From Deltaproteobacteria bacterium (GTDB lineage Bacteria > Myxococcota_A > Polyangia > JACPQR01): a stretch of DNA of 61,338 bases. Positions 54,087-61,338 of the stretch are shown here, one piece after another. The notes below the pieces were generated by a model that was not told the origin of the DNA, did not search any database, and saw only the letters and a list, made by a program, of their open reading frames with translations. The number at the start of each line of letters is the position of its first letter. Positions within the stretch are counted from its first letter, which is position 1. A program made the translations under genes and the position numbers. The stretch is taken from positions 1-61,338 of the forward strand of contig JACPQR010000052.1 in NCBI GenBank assembly GCA_016190375.1, written 5' to 3'.

Positions 54087-55408
54087 AGGACCTCGACACC
54101 CCACCTGAAGCCGGCGATCGGCACGCGCTCGTCGTCGCCGTGAAAGAGCTTGGCGAAGACCACGCCCGAGTCCTCCTCGAGCTTGAGCGGCGAGAAGCCG
54201 TAGCAGTGCGTCCCCAGCCTGCTCCACGAGGCCGCGTCGGTGAAGCCGGGGATCAGGTAGGGGATCGGGATGCCGACCGGGTCGTGGCGGCGCACGGCCT
54301 CCCCCAGCATCTGGAACATCGGCGTGTCGATCGTCGTCTGGGTGGCCGGCACGCTCTTCGCGACCTCGAGGACGATCTCGGGCCCCACGATCTCCCTCAG
54401 CTCGCGGACGAGATCCTCGGCGGTCTGGCCCGGCAGCGTGCGCCCGTCGATCTCGCAGGTCGCCTCGCCCGGGATGACGTTCGTCTTCTCCCCGGCCCGC
54501 AGGATCGTGGGGGTCGCGGTGTTCGAGAGGAGCGCCGCGAAGGCGCGACGCTGTCCCGGGTCCTTGAACAGCCGCGGCAGGAGCACCGACGACAGTCGAG
54601 GCTGAAGGACGAGCGTCAGGGCGAGGCGTGCCGGCGGCGGGAGCTCGCGCGCCATCGCCTCGACGAACGACGACAGCGCGGGCGTGACGTGTACCGGAAG
54701 CGGCTCTTCACCCATCTTCACGACGGCCTGCGCGAGCTGGACGACCGCCGACGCGGGGTCGGGCATCGACCCGTGGCCGGGGGCGCCGAAGGCGCGGCCT
54801 CGCATCCAGACGATCCCCTTCTCTGCGAACTGGATCGGATAGAAGCGCCGGCCGAGCAGGTGCAGCGTGAAGCCGCCGATCTCGCCGAGGGCGTACTCGG
54901 CCCGCACGAGCTCCGCGTGGTGGTCGACGAGGAAGCGCGAGCCCTGGTCGCAGCCCGCTTCCTCGTCGGCGACCGCGGCGAAGATGACGTCGCGCTTCGG
55001 CCGGGCTCCCTCGCGGGCCAGGAGGCGCATGACCATGGTCGCCTGGGCCACGAACCCCTTCATGTCGAGCGCGCCTCTGCCCCAGATGCAGCCGTCGGCG
55101 CGGGCGCCCGAGAACGGCGGCTGGCGCCACCGCGCAGGGTCGGCGCCGACGACGTCGAGATGACCGGAGAGGAGCAGGGGCGCGGACGTCCCGTCACCCT
55201 CGAGGCGGCAGACGAGGTTCGCGCGGGTCGGAGCGCTCTGTACGATCTGGGGCTCGAGGCCGTCCGCGCGCAGCGCGTCGGCCACGATCTCCGCGGCCGG
55301 ACGCTCGTTTCCGGGTGGGTTCGTTGTGTCGACCTGGAGCAGCGCGACGAGGAGCGCCTCGGCCTCGTCGAGCGCGCGGTCCAGGTCCGTGCCGGACAGT
55401 GCGGTCAT
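54050..55408 (-). CDS. M20-family metallopeptidase
   Basis: 452-residue zinc exopeptidase of the ArgE/DapE/CPG2 group. Metal ligands are visible in LSGHLDVVGAD, GRGALDMKGF, the catalytic Glu pair in AAVADEEAG, and a late histidine near AKLFHGDDERV. A dimerisation domain lies between (about 195-345). ATG 55408 has AGGAGG 6 nt upstream. It probably removes amino-terminal residues or acyl groups from small peptides; the substrate is unknown. Confidence 0.87.
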   Translation of the reverse strand: MTALSGTDLDRALDEAEALLVALLQVDTTNPPGNERPAAEIVADALRADGLEPQIVQSAPTRANLVCRLEGDGTSAPLLLSGHLDVVGADPARWRQPPFSGARADGCIWGRGALDMKGFVAQATMVMRLLAREGARPKRDVIFAAVADEEAGCDQGSRFLVDHHAELVRAEYALGEIGGFTLHLLGRRFYPIQFAEKGIVWMRGRAFGAPGHGSMPDPASAVVQLAQAVVKMGEEPLPVHVTPALSSFVEAMARELPPPARLALTLVLQPRLSSVLLPRLFKDPGQRRAFAALLSNTATPTILRAGEKTNVIPGEATCEIDGRTLPGQTAEDLVRELREIVGPEIVLEVAKSVPATQTTIDTPMFQMLGEAVRRHDPVGIPIPYLIPGFTDAASWSRLGTHCYGFSPLKLEEDSGVVFAKLFHGDDERVPIAGFRWGVEVLYDLVRTATGLT

Positions 55409-55465
55409 CCCCACCCTCCTACGTCGAGCCCGCCGAGCGCGTCAAGACGGTGGGCCGCCGGGCCC

Positions 55466-56503
55466 CTACCAGAACCCCGGCGTGACCCCGAGATCCGCCC
55501 GGCGCTGTTCGTAGGCCGCGACCGCTCGACGCGACGCGACGCTGCAAGAGAGCGACAGCGCGCCGCCGGCGATCAGATCGACGAAGTAGTGCCAGCGCAG
55601 GACGATCGTCGCGGCGACGATGTTGGCCACGATGAAGACGACGGGCCAGAACAGGATGCGGGCGCCGCGATGCGTGGCCCTCTCGGCTCCGAGGAAGAGG
55701 CAGAGCCAGACGGAGACGGCGGTGTGGAGCGACGGGAAGATGTCGTGACCGGCGCCGGTGCGATAGGTGGTCCAGTTCGCCTCGAAGAACCACCCGCCCG
55801 TGAGCGGAGCGTCGTAGTCGGCGGCCAGGTAGTGCCACGGTCCGAGGCCGGGGACGATCAGGTAGACGACGTGCCCTACCAGGAACGCGAGGATCGTCCC
55901 GACCGCGAAGCGGGCCCTGCGGTCCGGCTCCTTGCAGACGAAGATCGCCCAGAGGATGCCGGTGAGGCACATCGGGAAGTACAGGAAGTAGAAGAACGAG
56001 AACCAGTCGATCACGGCCGGCGTCGAGTACTCCTCGAGCCACACGGACAGGTCGGTCCCGAACAGGCGCAGGTCGAGGGCGTGCAGCGCGCCGTCGTACT
56101 CCCGCGGATTGACGATCGGGAAGACCTCCTGCAGACGGAAGTAGACGGCGCAGGCGGCGACGAGCGGCAAGAGGCGATACACGCGCCGCCAGACGAAGCC
56201 GGTCGGGGCCAGGGCCCTGTAGGCGATCACGGCTCCGCCGTACGCGACGAGCAGCGAGCCCAGGTAGGCGAGGAAGTGATCGCGGTCGGGCCCGGGCCTG
56301 CCGCTCCAGACCGCGAAGAGCTCGACGACCAGGACGCCCATGACGATCCAGTCGATCAGCGCGGGCTCCGCGAGGGCGCGCGCGAGCTGCGGGGAGGCCG
56401 AGCGAGCAGGCGCGCCAGCCGCCCGCGATCGCGTCTCGACTCGCGCAAGCTGTGCCGGCGCGCCTCCGCTGCCGGAGCCCGGGGAGTTCGTGGGCGTTGA
56501 CAT
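55466..56503 (-). CDS. PAP2-superfamily membrane phosphatase
   Basis: 345-residue integral membrane protein with about six helices after a Ser/Gly/Ala-rich cytoplasmic N-terminus. The phosphatase motifs are FPSLHTA (about 250) and LRWHYFVDLIAG (about 298). It belongs to the PAP2 group related to lipid phosphate phosphatases and inositolphosphotransferases. The ATG at 56503 has no Shine-Dalgarno sequence; TAGGGT lies 11 nt upstream. Substrate is probably a lipid phosphate or a phosphorylated carrier. Confidence 0.85.
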   Translation of the reverse strand: MSTPTNSPGSGSGGAPAQLARVETRSRAAGAPARSASPQLARALAEPALIDWIVMGVLVVELFAVWSGRPGPDRDHFLAYLGSLLVAYGGAVIAYRALAPTGFVWRRVYRLLPLVAACAVYFRLQEVFPIVNPREYDGALHALDLRLFGTDLSVWLEEYSTPAVIDWFSFFYFLYFPMCLTGILWAIFVCKEPDRRARFAVGTILAFLVGHVVYLIVPGLGPWHYLAADYDAPLTGGWFFEANWTTYRTGAGHDIFPSLHTAVSVWLCLFLGAERATHRGARILFWPVVFIVANIVAATIVLRWHYFVDLIAGGALSLSCSVASRRAVAAYEQRRADLGVTPGFW

Positions 56504-56590
56504 GAACCGCGGCTACCCTACATGCAAGTTGGGCACCGCGTCGACCCGGCAGTGCGCTCCGCGATCCACCGCGGCCAGCCGGACGTCGAA

Positions 56591-56654
56591 CAGGAAGGCG
56601 GGAAGGATGGAAGGACCGGATCGAGATTTTCCTTCCTGTCTTCCCGCCTTCCTG
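56591..56654. repeat. Long imperfect inverted repeat upstream of map
   Basis: Arms 56591-56614 and 56631-56654 match at 21 of 24 positions, with 15 consecutive pairs at the base, and a 16-nt centre ending in TTTT. It lies in the about 300-bp gap between the PAP2 gene and map, which has no convincing gene. It might be a bidirectional terminator or a mobile repeat remnant. Confidence 0.85.
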
Positions 56655-56806
56655 TGGATTCCTTCCGGGGCGGCGCCAGCGACGGCACTCGGTGCGTTCC
56701 GAGTCCGCCGCGGTGGGAATCGAACGAAGCGGTGAAAAACGAACACACGTCCGCCTCGCGGACACCCGCCTTGACACCACCGGAATCACATGTCTATCTG
56801 CGCGGG

Positions 56807-57616
56807 TTGGCCCGTGTCTCCATCAAGACCGCGCGCGAGATCGAGCAGATGCGAAAGAGCTGCCAGCTCGCGGCGCGCGTGCTCGAGTTCATCGGGCCGA
56901 AGATCCGGCCCGGCGTGACGACGGGGCAGCTCGACCGCTTGTGCCACGACTTCATCGTCGGGCATGGCGCCTATCCGTCCCCGCTGAACTATCGGCCGAA
57001 GTTCTCGGACCAGCGCTACCCGAAGTCCATCTGCGCGAGCGTGAACGAGGTCGTCTGCCACGGAATCCCGAACGGGCGGGTCCTCGAGAACGGCGACATC
57101 GTCAACCTCGACATCACGACCTACCTCGGCGGTTTCCACGGCGACACGAACGCGACGTTCTTCGTGGGCTCGCCCAGGGCGGAGGCGAAGAGGGTCGTCG
57201 AGGTCGCCCGCAAGTGCCTCGACGTCGGGATCGCGCAGGTCCGGCCCGGCGCGAGGCTGGGTGACATCGGCGCGGCGATCCAGGAGTACGCCGAGGGCCA
57301 CCGGTGCTCCGTGGTGCGCGAGTTCACCGGGCACGGGATCGGTCGCGAGTTCCACGAGGACCCGCACGTCCCGCACTTCGGCGTCCGCGGCAAGGGCCTC
57401 AGGCTTCAGCCTGGGATGACCTTCACGATCGAGCCGATGATCAACGGTGGCGACTACGCCGTCGAGATGCTGGACGACGGCTGGACGGTCCTCACGCGCG
57501 ATCGCTCGCTGTCGGCGCAGTTCGAGCACACCCTGCTCGTGACCACGAGCAGCGTCGACGTCATGACGACGAGGCAATGCCCGCTCGTGAACAGCGAGGT
57601 CGGGGCGTCCGAATGA
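56807..57616 (+). CDS. map: Methionine aminopeptidase, type I
   Basis: Removes the initiator methionine from new proteins. About 269 residues in the pita-bread fold. Metal ligands are visible: NLDITTYLGGFHGDTNATFF holds the two aspartates, FTGHGIGREFHEDPHVPHFG the histidine, and FTIEPMI and EHTLLVT the glutamates. Start: TTG 56807, 6 nt after TATCTG (56795-56800), which lies 18 nt after a perfect TTGACA (56771-56776). Farther upstream the frame is open but holds no better start. A 56 C-terminal-like region follows the usual core. Confidence 0.9.
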   Translation: MARVSIKTAREIEQMRKSCQLAARVLEFIGPKIRPGVTTGQLDRLCHDFIVGHGAYPSPLNYRPKFSDQRYPKSICASVNEVVCHGIPNGRVLENGDIVNLDITTYLGGFHGDTNATFFVGSPRAEAKRVVEVARKCLDVGIAQVRPGARLGDIGAAIQEYAEGHRCSVVREFTGHGIGREFHEDPHVPHFGVRGKGLRLQPGMTFTIEPMINGGDYAVEMLDDGWTVLTRDRSLSAQFEHTLLVTTSSVDVMTTRQCPLVNSEVGASE

Positions 57617-58002
57617 GGGCGGTCGAGCTGGTCCGCTGGGACCCCGACGCGCTCGAGCGCGTGGCCTTCGCCCGCGCTATCGAGATCTGCGCGCCCGTGC
57701 CAGAGGGCGCGATGGCGAGGCTGCAGATCCTCGACGAGTCGCTCGACGGACGGAGCCGTGGCGCGCCCGTTCCGCGCGCGCTCGAGCACACCTCGTACAC
57801 GTTCCTCGTCGCGGCGGCGCCGGCGTTCTTTCCGGGCCGCTGCATCGCGGGGGAGGGCCGGACGCTCGTCACGCTCCGTCTCGACGAGGTCTTCGCGCTG
57901 GTCGAGGCCGACCTTCCCGAGACGCGCGAGGCTCTGAGAGCCGTCCACCGCATCGTCGACACGATCCATCCGTACTTCGCCCGCCACATGCACTTGTCCT
58001 GA
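57613..58002 (+). CDS. Small protein, function unknown
   Basis: 129-residue soluble protein translationally coupled to map by an ATGA overlap. It mixes helices and strands (LQILDESLDGR; TLVTLRLDEVFALVEADLPE) with one conserved-looking terminal HPYFARHMHL. No signal, membrane segment or known motif. The position between map and thyX suggests a housekeeping role. Confidence 0.65.
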   Translation: MRAVELVRWDPDALERVAFARAIEICAPVPEGAMARLQILDESLDGRSRGAPVPRALEHTSYTFLVAAAPAFFPGRCIAGEGRTLVTLRLDEVFALVEADLPETREALRAVHRIVDTIHPYFARHMHLS

Positions 58003-58033
58003 AGCGCTCCGCTCTGCTATCGGAGTCCTCGCG

Positions 58034-60328
58034 ATGAAGATGACGTCGGAGCAGGAAGAGGAGATCCGCCTCGCGCGCGAGGCCAGGCACGAGACGCGCA
58101 GACCCACGGTGCCGGCGCTCGAGGAGATGCTCTACACGCCCATCCCCGTCCTCGACCACGGCTTCGTCCGCGTGATCGACTACATGGGCGACGACGCCGC
58201 GATCGTCCAGGCCGCGCGCGTGTCGTACGGCAAGGGCACGCGGAAGGTGACCGAGGACCGCGGCCTCATCCGCTACCTGATGCGTCACCGACACTCGACC
58301 CCGTTCGAGATGTGCGAGATCAAGCTGCACTGCAAGCTGCCGATCTTCGTCGCGCGTCAGTGGATCCGGCATCGTACGGCCTGCCTCACGGGGGACACGG
58401 TGCTGAGCTTCGACCTGCCCGGCGCGGAGAAACGCGGGCGGAGGCAACACTACTCGATGACGATCGAGAGACTTCACAGGTTGTGGCATGAAGGCACTCG
58501 CGGAGAGACGGCGAAAAAGCGAAAGGACACCCACACCGACATGGTCGACCCGGCCGGCAGATACTCCGTGCCGGAGCTCAGCAAGCTCGTCGCCCGACGC
58601 GAGGAGACCCTACGAGAGATGATTCACGATGGGCGGCTTCGGGCCGAGCGCGAAAATGGCCGCTACCGGGTCCTGGGAGCCGAGTGGCACGAGTTCGCCC
58701 ACCGCCCGCGCGTGATCCGTGCACCGATTCGTGATCGGCTTCGCGCGATGCATCTGCGGATGTGCGACGAGCAGACGGGGGCGATCGAGCACACCCGGGT
58801 AGTCGACATCTGGCAGACAGGGATTCGAGCAGTGTTCCGCGTGACGTTGGAGAACGGCTATGCAGTGAAGATGACCCGTGACCACCGGTGTCTAACCGAG
58901 CGCGGATGGCTGACGCTCGGCGAGGCGACCGATCTGCGGCTTCGCCCAGATGGTGGACTGGCGTGGAACGGAAACTGTCCGGCGTTCGCCGTCAACGGAG
59001 TGCCAGTTCACCAGAGCCGGAGTTGGCTTGCTGCTCGGCGCGCCGAAGGCCTGGATGTGCAGGCAATCGCGGCACAGGCGGGCGTCTCGTACCACACGAT
59101 CCGGAAGTACCTTCGCGTCCACGGGCTGGAGTTCAGCGCGAAGGAGCGCTCGGTCCTCTCGGGCCGCGCCCAGCGAGGGCAAAGGCGCACGCTCCGCCGC
59201 CGCCGACCGCTGAGCGCGGAGGCTCTCGCGTCGATCCGGATGGCGCGAAGCGGCGTGGCCTCGAACTTCTGGAAGGGGGGCATCACCAAAGAACGAGCGA
59301 ACATCGGTCGCTGGACCCGCGAGCATGCGGCACGGATCCACGAGTCGAACGGGTGGCGCTGCGTGATCTGTCACGAGCGCGGGAGCCGCTTGCACGCGCA
59401 CCACGTAGATCCCGTCTGGCACAACCCGGAGCGAACGAGAGACGCCACCAACCTCACGACCCTTTGCGATAGGTGCCACAAGGATATCCACCGATTCGAG
59501 ATCGAGCTGGTGTTCCTGGCCGCCGTCTCGTCGGGCTGCAAACTGGACCATTTCTGGGAGCAGCAGCACAGGGTCCGGCGCGAGCGTCACCCGGAGAAGC
59601 GTCGACCCCGCTCGACTCGCCTGGCGCGAGCGTTCTCCAGAATCGAAAAGATCGAGTACGCGGGCGAGGAGATGACGTACGACCTCGCCGTCTCGGGCCC
59701 CTTCCACAATTTCGTGGCGAATGGCTTCATCGTCCACAACAGTGTGAACGAGTACTCGGCGCGCTACTCGATCCTCGATCGCGAGTTCTACGTGCCGCCT
59801 GCGGACGCGCTCGGGGCCCAAGCGACGGCGAACCGGCAGGGCAGGGGAGAGGTGCTCTCGCCCGAGCAGGCCGCCGAGGTGCTGGAGATCCTGCGCGGGG
59901 ACGCGCTGCGCTCCTACGACCACTACCAGGCGATGCTCAACGTCGACGACGAGGGGCGGGAGATCGTGCCGGGAAGGCCGGGGCTCGCGCGAGAGCTGGC
60001 GCGGATGAACCTGACGCTCGCCTACTACACCCAGTGGTACTGGAAGATCGACCTGCACAACCTCCTGCACTTCCTGTCGCTGCGCATCGACGACCACGCG
60101 CAGGAGGAGATCAGGGCGTACGGGCGTGCCATCGCCGACCTCACGCGGCGCTGGGTCCCGCACGCCTGGGAGGCCTTCGTCGACTACAGGCTCGAGGCCA
60201 CGCACGTCTCGCGCGCCGAGCGCAAGGCGCTCTGCGAGATGCTCGCGGGGGAGAAGCCGGACCTCGTGGCTCTGGGGCTGTCGAAGCGCGAGATCGAGGA
60301 GTTCAGGAGAAAGTTCGGGACCGACTAG
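58034..60328 (+). CDS. thyX: Flavin-dependent thymidylate synthase ThyX, with intein
   Basis: Makes dTMP from dUMP using FAD and methylene-THF, replacing ThyA. The 764-residue precursor has the ThyX N-part (MRHRHSTPFEMCEIKLHCKL), then QWIRHRTA, a 453-residue intein (residues 117-569), then SVNEYSARYSIL and the rest. Without the intein the ThyX is 311 residues. The intein splits the signature RHRTA/SVNEYSARY that binds FAD and dUMP, so splicing is required for activity. ATG 58034 has GGAG upstream. It is followed convergently by a PhnD-like gene, whose stop overlaps. Confidence 0.95.
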   Translation: MKMTSEQEEEIRLAREARHETRRPTVPALEEMLYTPIPVLDHGFVRVIDYMGDDAAIVQAARVSYGKGTRKVTEDRGLIRYLMRHRHSTPFEMCEIKLHCKLPIFVARQWIRHRTACLTGDTVLSFDLPGAEKRGRRQHYSMTIERLHRLWHEGTRGETAKKRKDTHTDMVDPAGRYSVPELSKLVARREETLREMIHDGRLRAERENGRYRVLGAEWHEFAHRPRVIRAPIRDRLRAMHLRMCDEQTGAIEHTRVVDIWQTGIRAVFRVTLENGYAVKMTRDHRCLTERGWLTLGEATDLRLRPDGGLAWNGNCPAFAVNGVPVHQSRSWLAARRAEGLDVQAIAAQAGVSYHTIRKYLRVHGLEFSAKERSVLSGRAQRGQRRTLRRRRPLSAEALASIRMARSGVASNFWKGGITKERANIGRWTREHAARIHESNGWRCVICHERGSRLHAHHVDPVWHNPERTRDATNLTTLCDRCHKDIHRFEIELVFLAAVSSGCKLDHFWEQQHRVRRERHPEKRRPRSTRLARAFSRIEKIEYAGEEMTYDLAVSGPFHNFVANGFIVHNSVNEYSARYSILDREFYVPPADALGAQATANRQGRGEVLSPEQAAEVLEILRGDALRSYDHYQAMLNVDDEGREIVPGRPGLARELARMNLTLAYYTQWYWKIDLHNLLHFLSLRIDDHAQEEIRAYGRAIADLTRRWVPHAWEAFVDYRLEATHVSRAERKALCEMLAGEKPDLVALGLSKREIEEFRRKFGTD
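58382..59740 (+). other. Intein with HNH homing endonuclease in ThyX
   Basis: 453 residues. The N-terminal block A is CLTGDTVLSFD, block B has the TRDH histidine in VKMTRDHRCL, and blocks F/G read MTYDLAVSGPFHNFVANGFI then VHN, with +1 Ser. The centre carries two helix-turn-helix-like segments (SVPELSKLVARREETLREMI and VQAIAAQAGVSYHTIRKYLR) and an HNH nuclease (CVICHERGSRLHAHHVDPVW, then LTTLCDRCH with zinc-binding cysteines). It should splice at Cys117 and Asn569 and home into an intein-less thyX. Confidence 0.94.
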
Positions 60329-61128
60329 TCCATCCCGATCGTCCGGGCCGCCTCCGCCACCGTCTCGTAATGCTGCGGCAGCGCCGGCTCGAAGCGGGTC
60401 ACGCCGAAGATGCCGCGGGCGACCAGGGCGCCGACCTCGCTCCTGTGCATCCAGGCCATCGCCTGGATGACGGCGTCCCTGTCCGCGCGGCGGACGCCGG
60501 CGCCCGCGCAGATCGTGTCGCCGGGGACGGGGCCGAAGCGCGCGAGCACCCGGACCGCGGGCCTGGGGATGAAGCCGCCCTCGGTCCACCCGGCCGAGTG
60601 GACCGGAGTCGACGGCTCGCCTCCCTGCCAGGTGCAGAAGGTCGCGCCCGCGTCCGCGCGATCGCCGATGACCGCCTGGACGACCCTCGTGTGGGAGCCT
60701 TCGAAGGTCGACGAGGCGAGGGACTCCTCGGGGACTCCCGCGGCGATCAGGCCGGCGAGGGGGAAGAGGTACCCGGACGCGCTCATGCTGTCGACCCAGG
60801 CGACCCGACGCCCCCGCAACTGGTCGAGCTCGCGGATGGGCGAGTCGGCTCGCGTGAACAGGACCGAGTAGTACGAGCGCTGCCGCGCCCGGACCGCCCG
60901 GAGGAGCAGCCGGACCTCTCCGACACGGCAGATCCGGACGTATGCGAACGGCGGAAGCCATCCGACCGAGGCGCGCCCCTCGAGGAGCTCGTCCGCGATC
61001 TCGGCGAAGGAGGAGCAGAGCTCCACCTGGCAGCGCTGCCCGAGCGCGGCCTGCATGTAGCGACCCAGGTCGTCCGCCAGTCTTCCGGCCGGTGCGCTGC
61101 TACTCGCCGTGATGGCGAAGCGGAGCAT
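60325..61128 (-). CDS. PhnD-like phosphate/phosphonate-binding fold protein
   Basis: 267-residue protein of the PhnD/type 2 periplasmic-binding fold (RFAITASSSAPAGRLADDLG; VELCSSFAEIADELLEGRAS; VAWVDSMSASGYLFPLAGLI). It lacks an N-terminal signal peptide, so unlike transport-related PhnD it is probably cytosolic or acts in signal sensing. ATG 61128 gives a clean start; TATGCT lies 11 nt ahead. It is followed on the same strand by no partner permease or ATPase gene, only the convergent thyX. Its ligand cannot be told from sequence. Confidence 0.78.
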   Translation of the reverse strand: MLRFAITASSSAPAGRLADDLGRYMQAALGQRCQVELCSSFAEIADELLEGRASVGWLPPFAYVRICRVGEVRLLLRAVRARQRSYYSVLFTRADSPIRELDQLRGRRVAWVDSMSASGYLFPLAGLIAAGVPEESLASSTFEGSHTRVVQAVIGDRADAGATFCTWQGGEPSTPVHSAGWTEGGFIPRPAVRVLARFGPVPGDTICAGAGVRRADRDAVIQAMAWMHRSEVGALVARGIFGVTRFEPALPQHYETVAEAARTIGMD

Positions 61129-61227
61129 GGGCGAGCTGGAGCATAGCACGGGGCGGGCGCGCGCGCGCCGCCTGCGCGCAATAAGGTTTGGCGCAGATCC
61201 CACTTTTCACAACGATTCAGGTCTGTT

Positions 61228-61260
61228 CGTGGACGTGATCGTAGACGTGGACGTGGACGG
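61228..61260 (+). repeat. Short GACGTG-type hexamer tandem repeat
   Basis: About five imperfect copies of GTGGAC/GACGTG lie in the intergenic region upstream of the next gene. Such GACGTG runs are frequent in the noncoding parts of GC-rich myxobacteria-like DNA, but here their role is unclear. Confidence 0.6.
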
Positions 61261-61319
61261 CTTCTCAGCAACGTTGCCAGCACTCCGGACGATGACCCGG
61301 CTCCTTCGGGAGGCCAGCC

Positions 61320-61338
61320 ATGTTCAGCTTCGAGAACC
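61320..61338 (+). CDS. Start of a gene cut by the right window edge
   Basis: ATG 61320 begins a frame (MFSFEN) that leaves the window after six codons. A CGGGAGG lies 6 nt upstream, a good Shine-Dalgarno sequence. Nothing can be said about the product. Confidence 0.5.

Noticed and set aside
56513..56748. Several small minus-strand frames across the long inverted repeat upstream of map
   Set aside because: They arise from the repeat itself, overlap one another in different frames, and contain no domain.
58382..59740. The intein read as a separate HNH endonuclease gene inserted between two thyX fragments
   Set aside because: The frame is continuous from ThyX N-part to C-part and both intein splice junction motifs are intact, so a single spliced precursor is the better reading.

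Overview
The window is about 61 kb of GC-rich DNA, densely coding on both strands. It looks chromosomal and comes from a member of the Myxococcota (the former Deltaproteobacteria that include Myxococcus and Polyangium). Evidence from the sequence: three large serine/threonine kinases, one fused to an ATPase and TPR region; a sigma factor of the Myxococcales-type family; an AgmX/PglI-type C-terminal domain protein; a secreted protein with a MYXO-CTERM-like tail (51273-53087); and many Asp- or Cys-rich lipoproteins. Core genes (purH, purD, pyk, map, thyX, an initiator tRNA, ctaA/ctaB) argue against a plasmid or phage. The species cannot be told from the sequence.

Layout. 1-3425: end of a zinc-ribbon gene, a MepA-like endopeptidase, a MoxR ATPase, and a MerR regulator followed by a protein with a sigma-region-4-like C-terminus. 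3651-6965: an atypical three-gene block, with a subtilisin-like lipoprotein carrying a (CAGC)12 repeat near its start, then two small lipoproteins. 7333-12094: purH-purD-threonylcarbamoyl-AMP synthase-DUF1015, tightly packed. 12091-23554: RNA-modification enzymes, lipoproteins, a 1290-residue kinase/ATPase, a VWA protein and an OmpA protein. 23942-29588: a proteostasis and stress block consisting of a CBS protein, a sigma-54 activator, a sigma-54 promoter, an Hsp20 gene, a Pro/Gly-rich partner and a convergent TPR-Lon protease that has no ATPase domain. 30363-37392: pyruvate kinase, then haem A synthesis and assembly genes plus the small subunits of an aa3/caa3-type oxidase, without subunits I and II. 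37555-44338: two more kinases, secreted proteins and the sigma factor. 44484-46774: a decayed region around tRNA-fMet, with a frameshifted toxin-antitoxin pair, a broken four-helix-bundle gene, a very strong hairpin and two small membrane proteins behind an operator-like promoter. 46644-56503: rluB, cell-envelope proteins, a nucleotidyltransferase, a metallo-hydrolase, a peptidase and a PAP2 enzyme. 56807-61128: map, a small unknown, thyX interrupted by an HNH intein, and a PhnD-like binding protein.

Main points of interest: (1) the sigma-54-controlled Hsp20 module facing an ATPase-less TPR-Lon protease; (2) a likely phase-variable protease lipoprotein; (3) the intein inside the ThyX signature motif; (4) -10-like hexamers 6-10 nt before many start codons that lack a Shine-Dalgarno sequence, suggesting common leaderless transcripts; (5) several promoters with perfect or near-perfect dyads between -35 and -10. 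All functional statements come from reading motifs by eye; no database search was possible.
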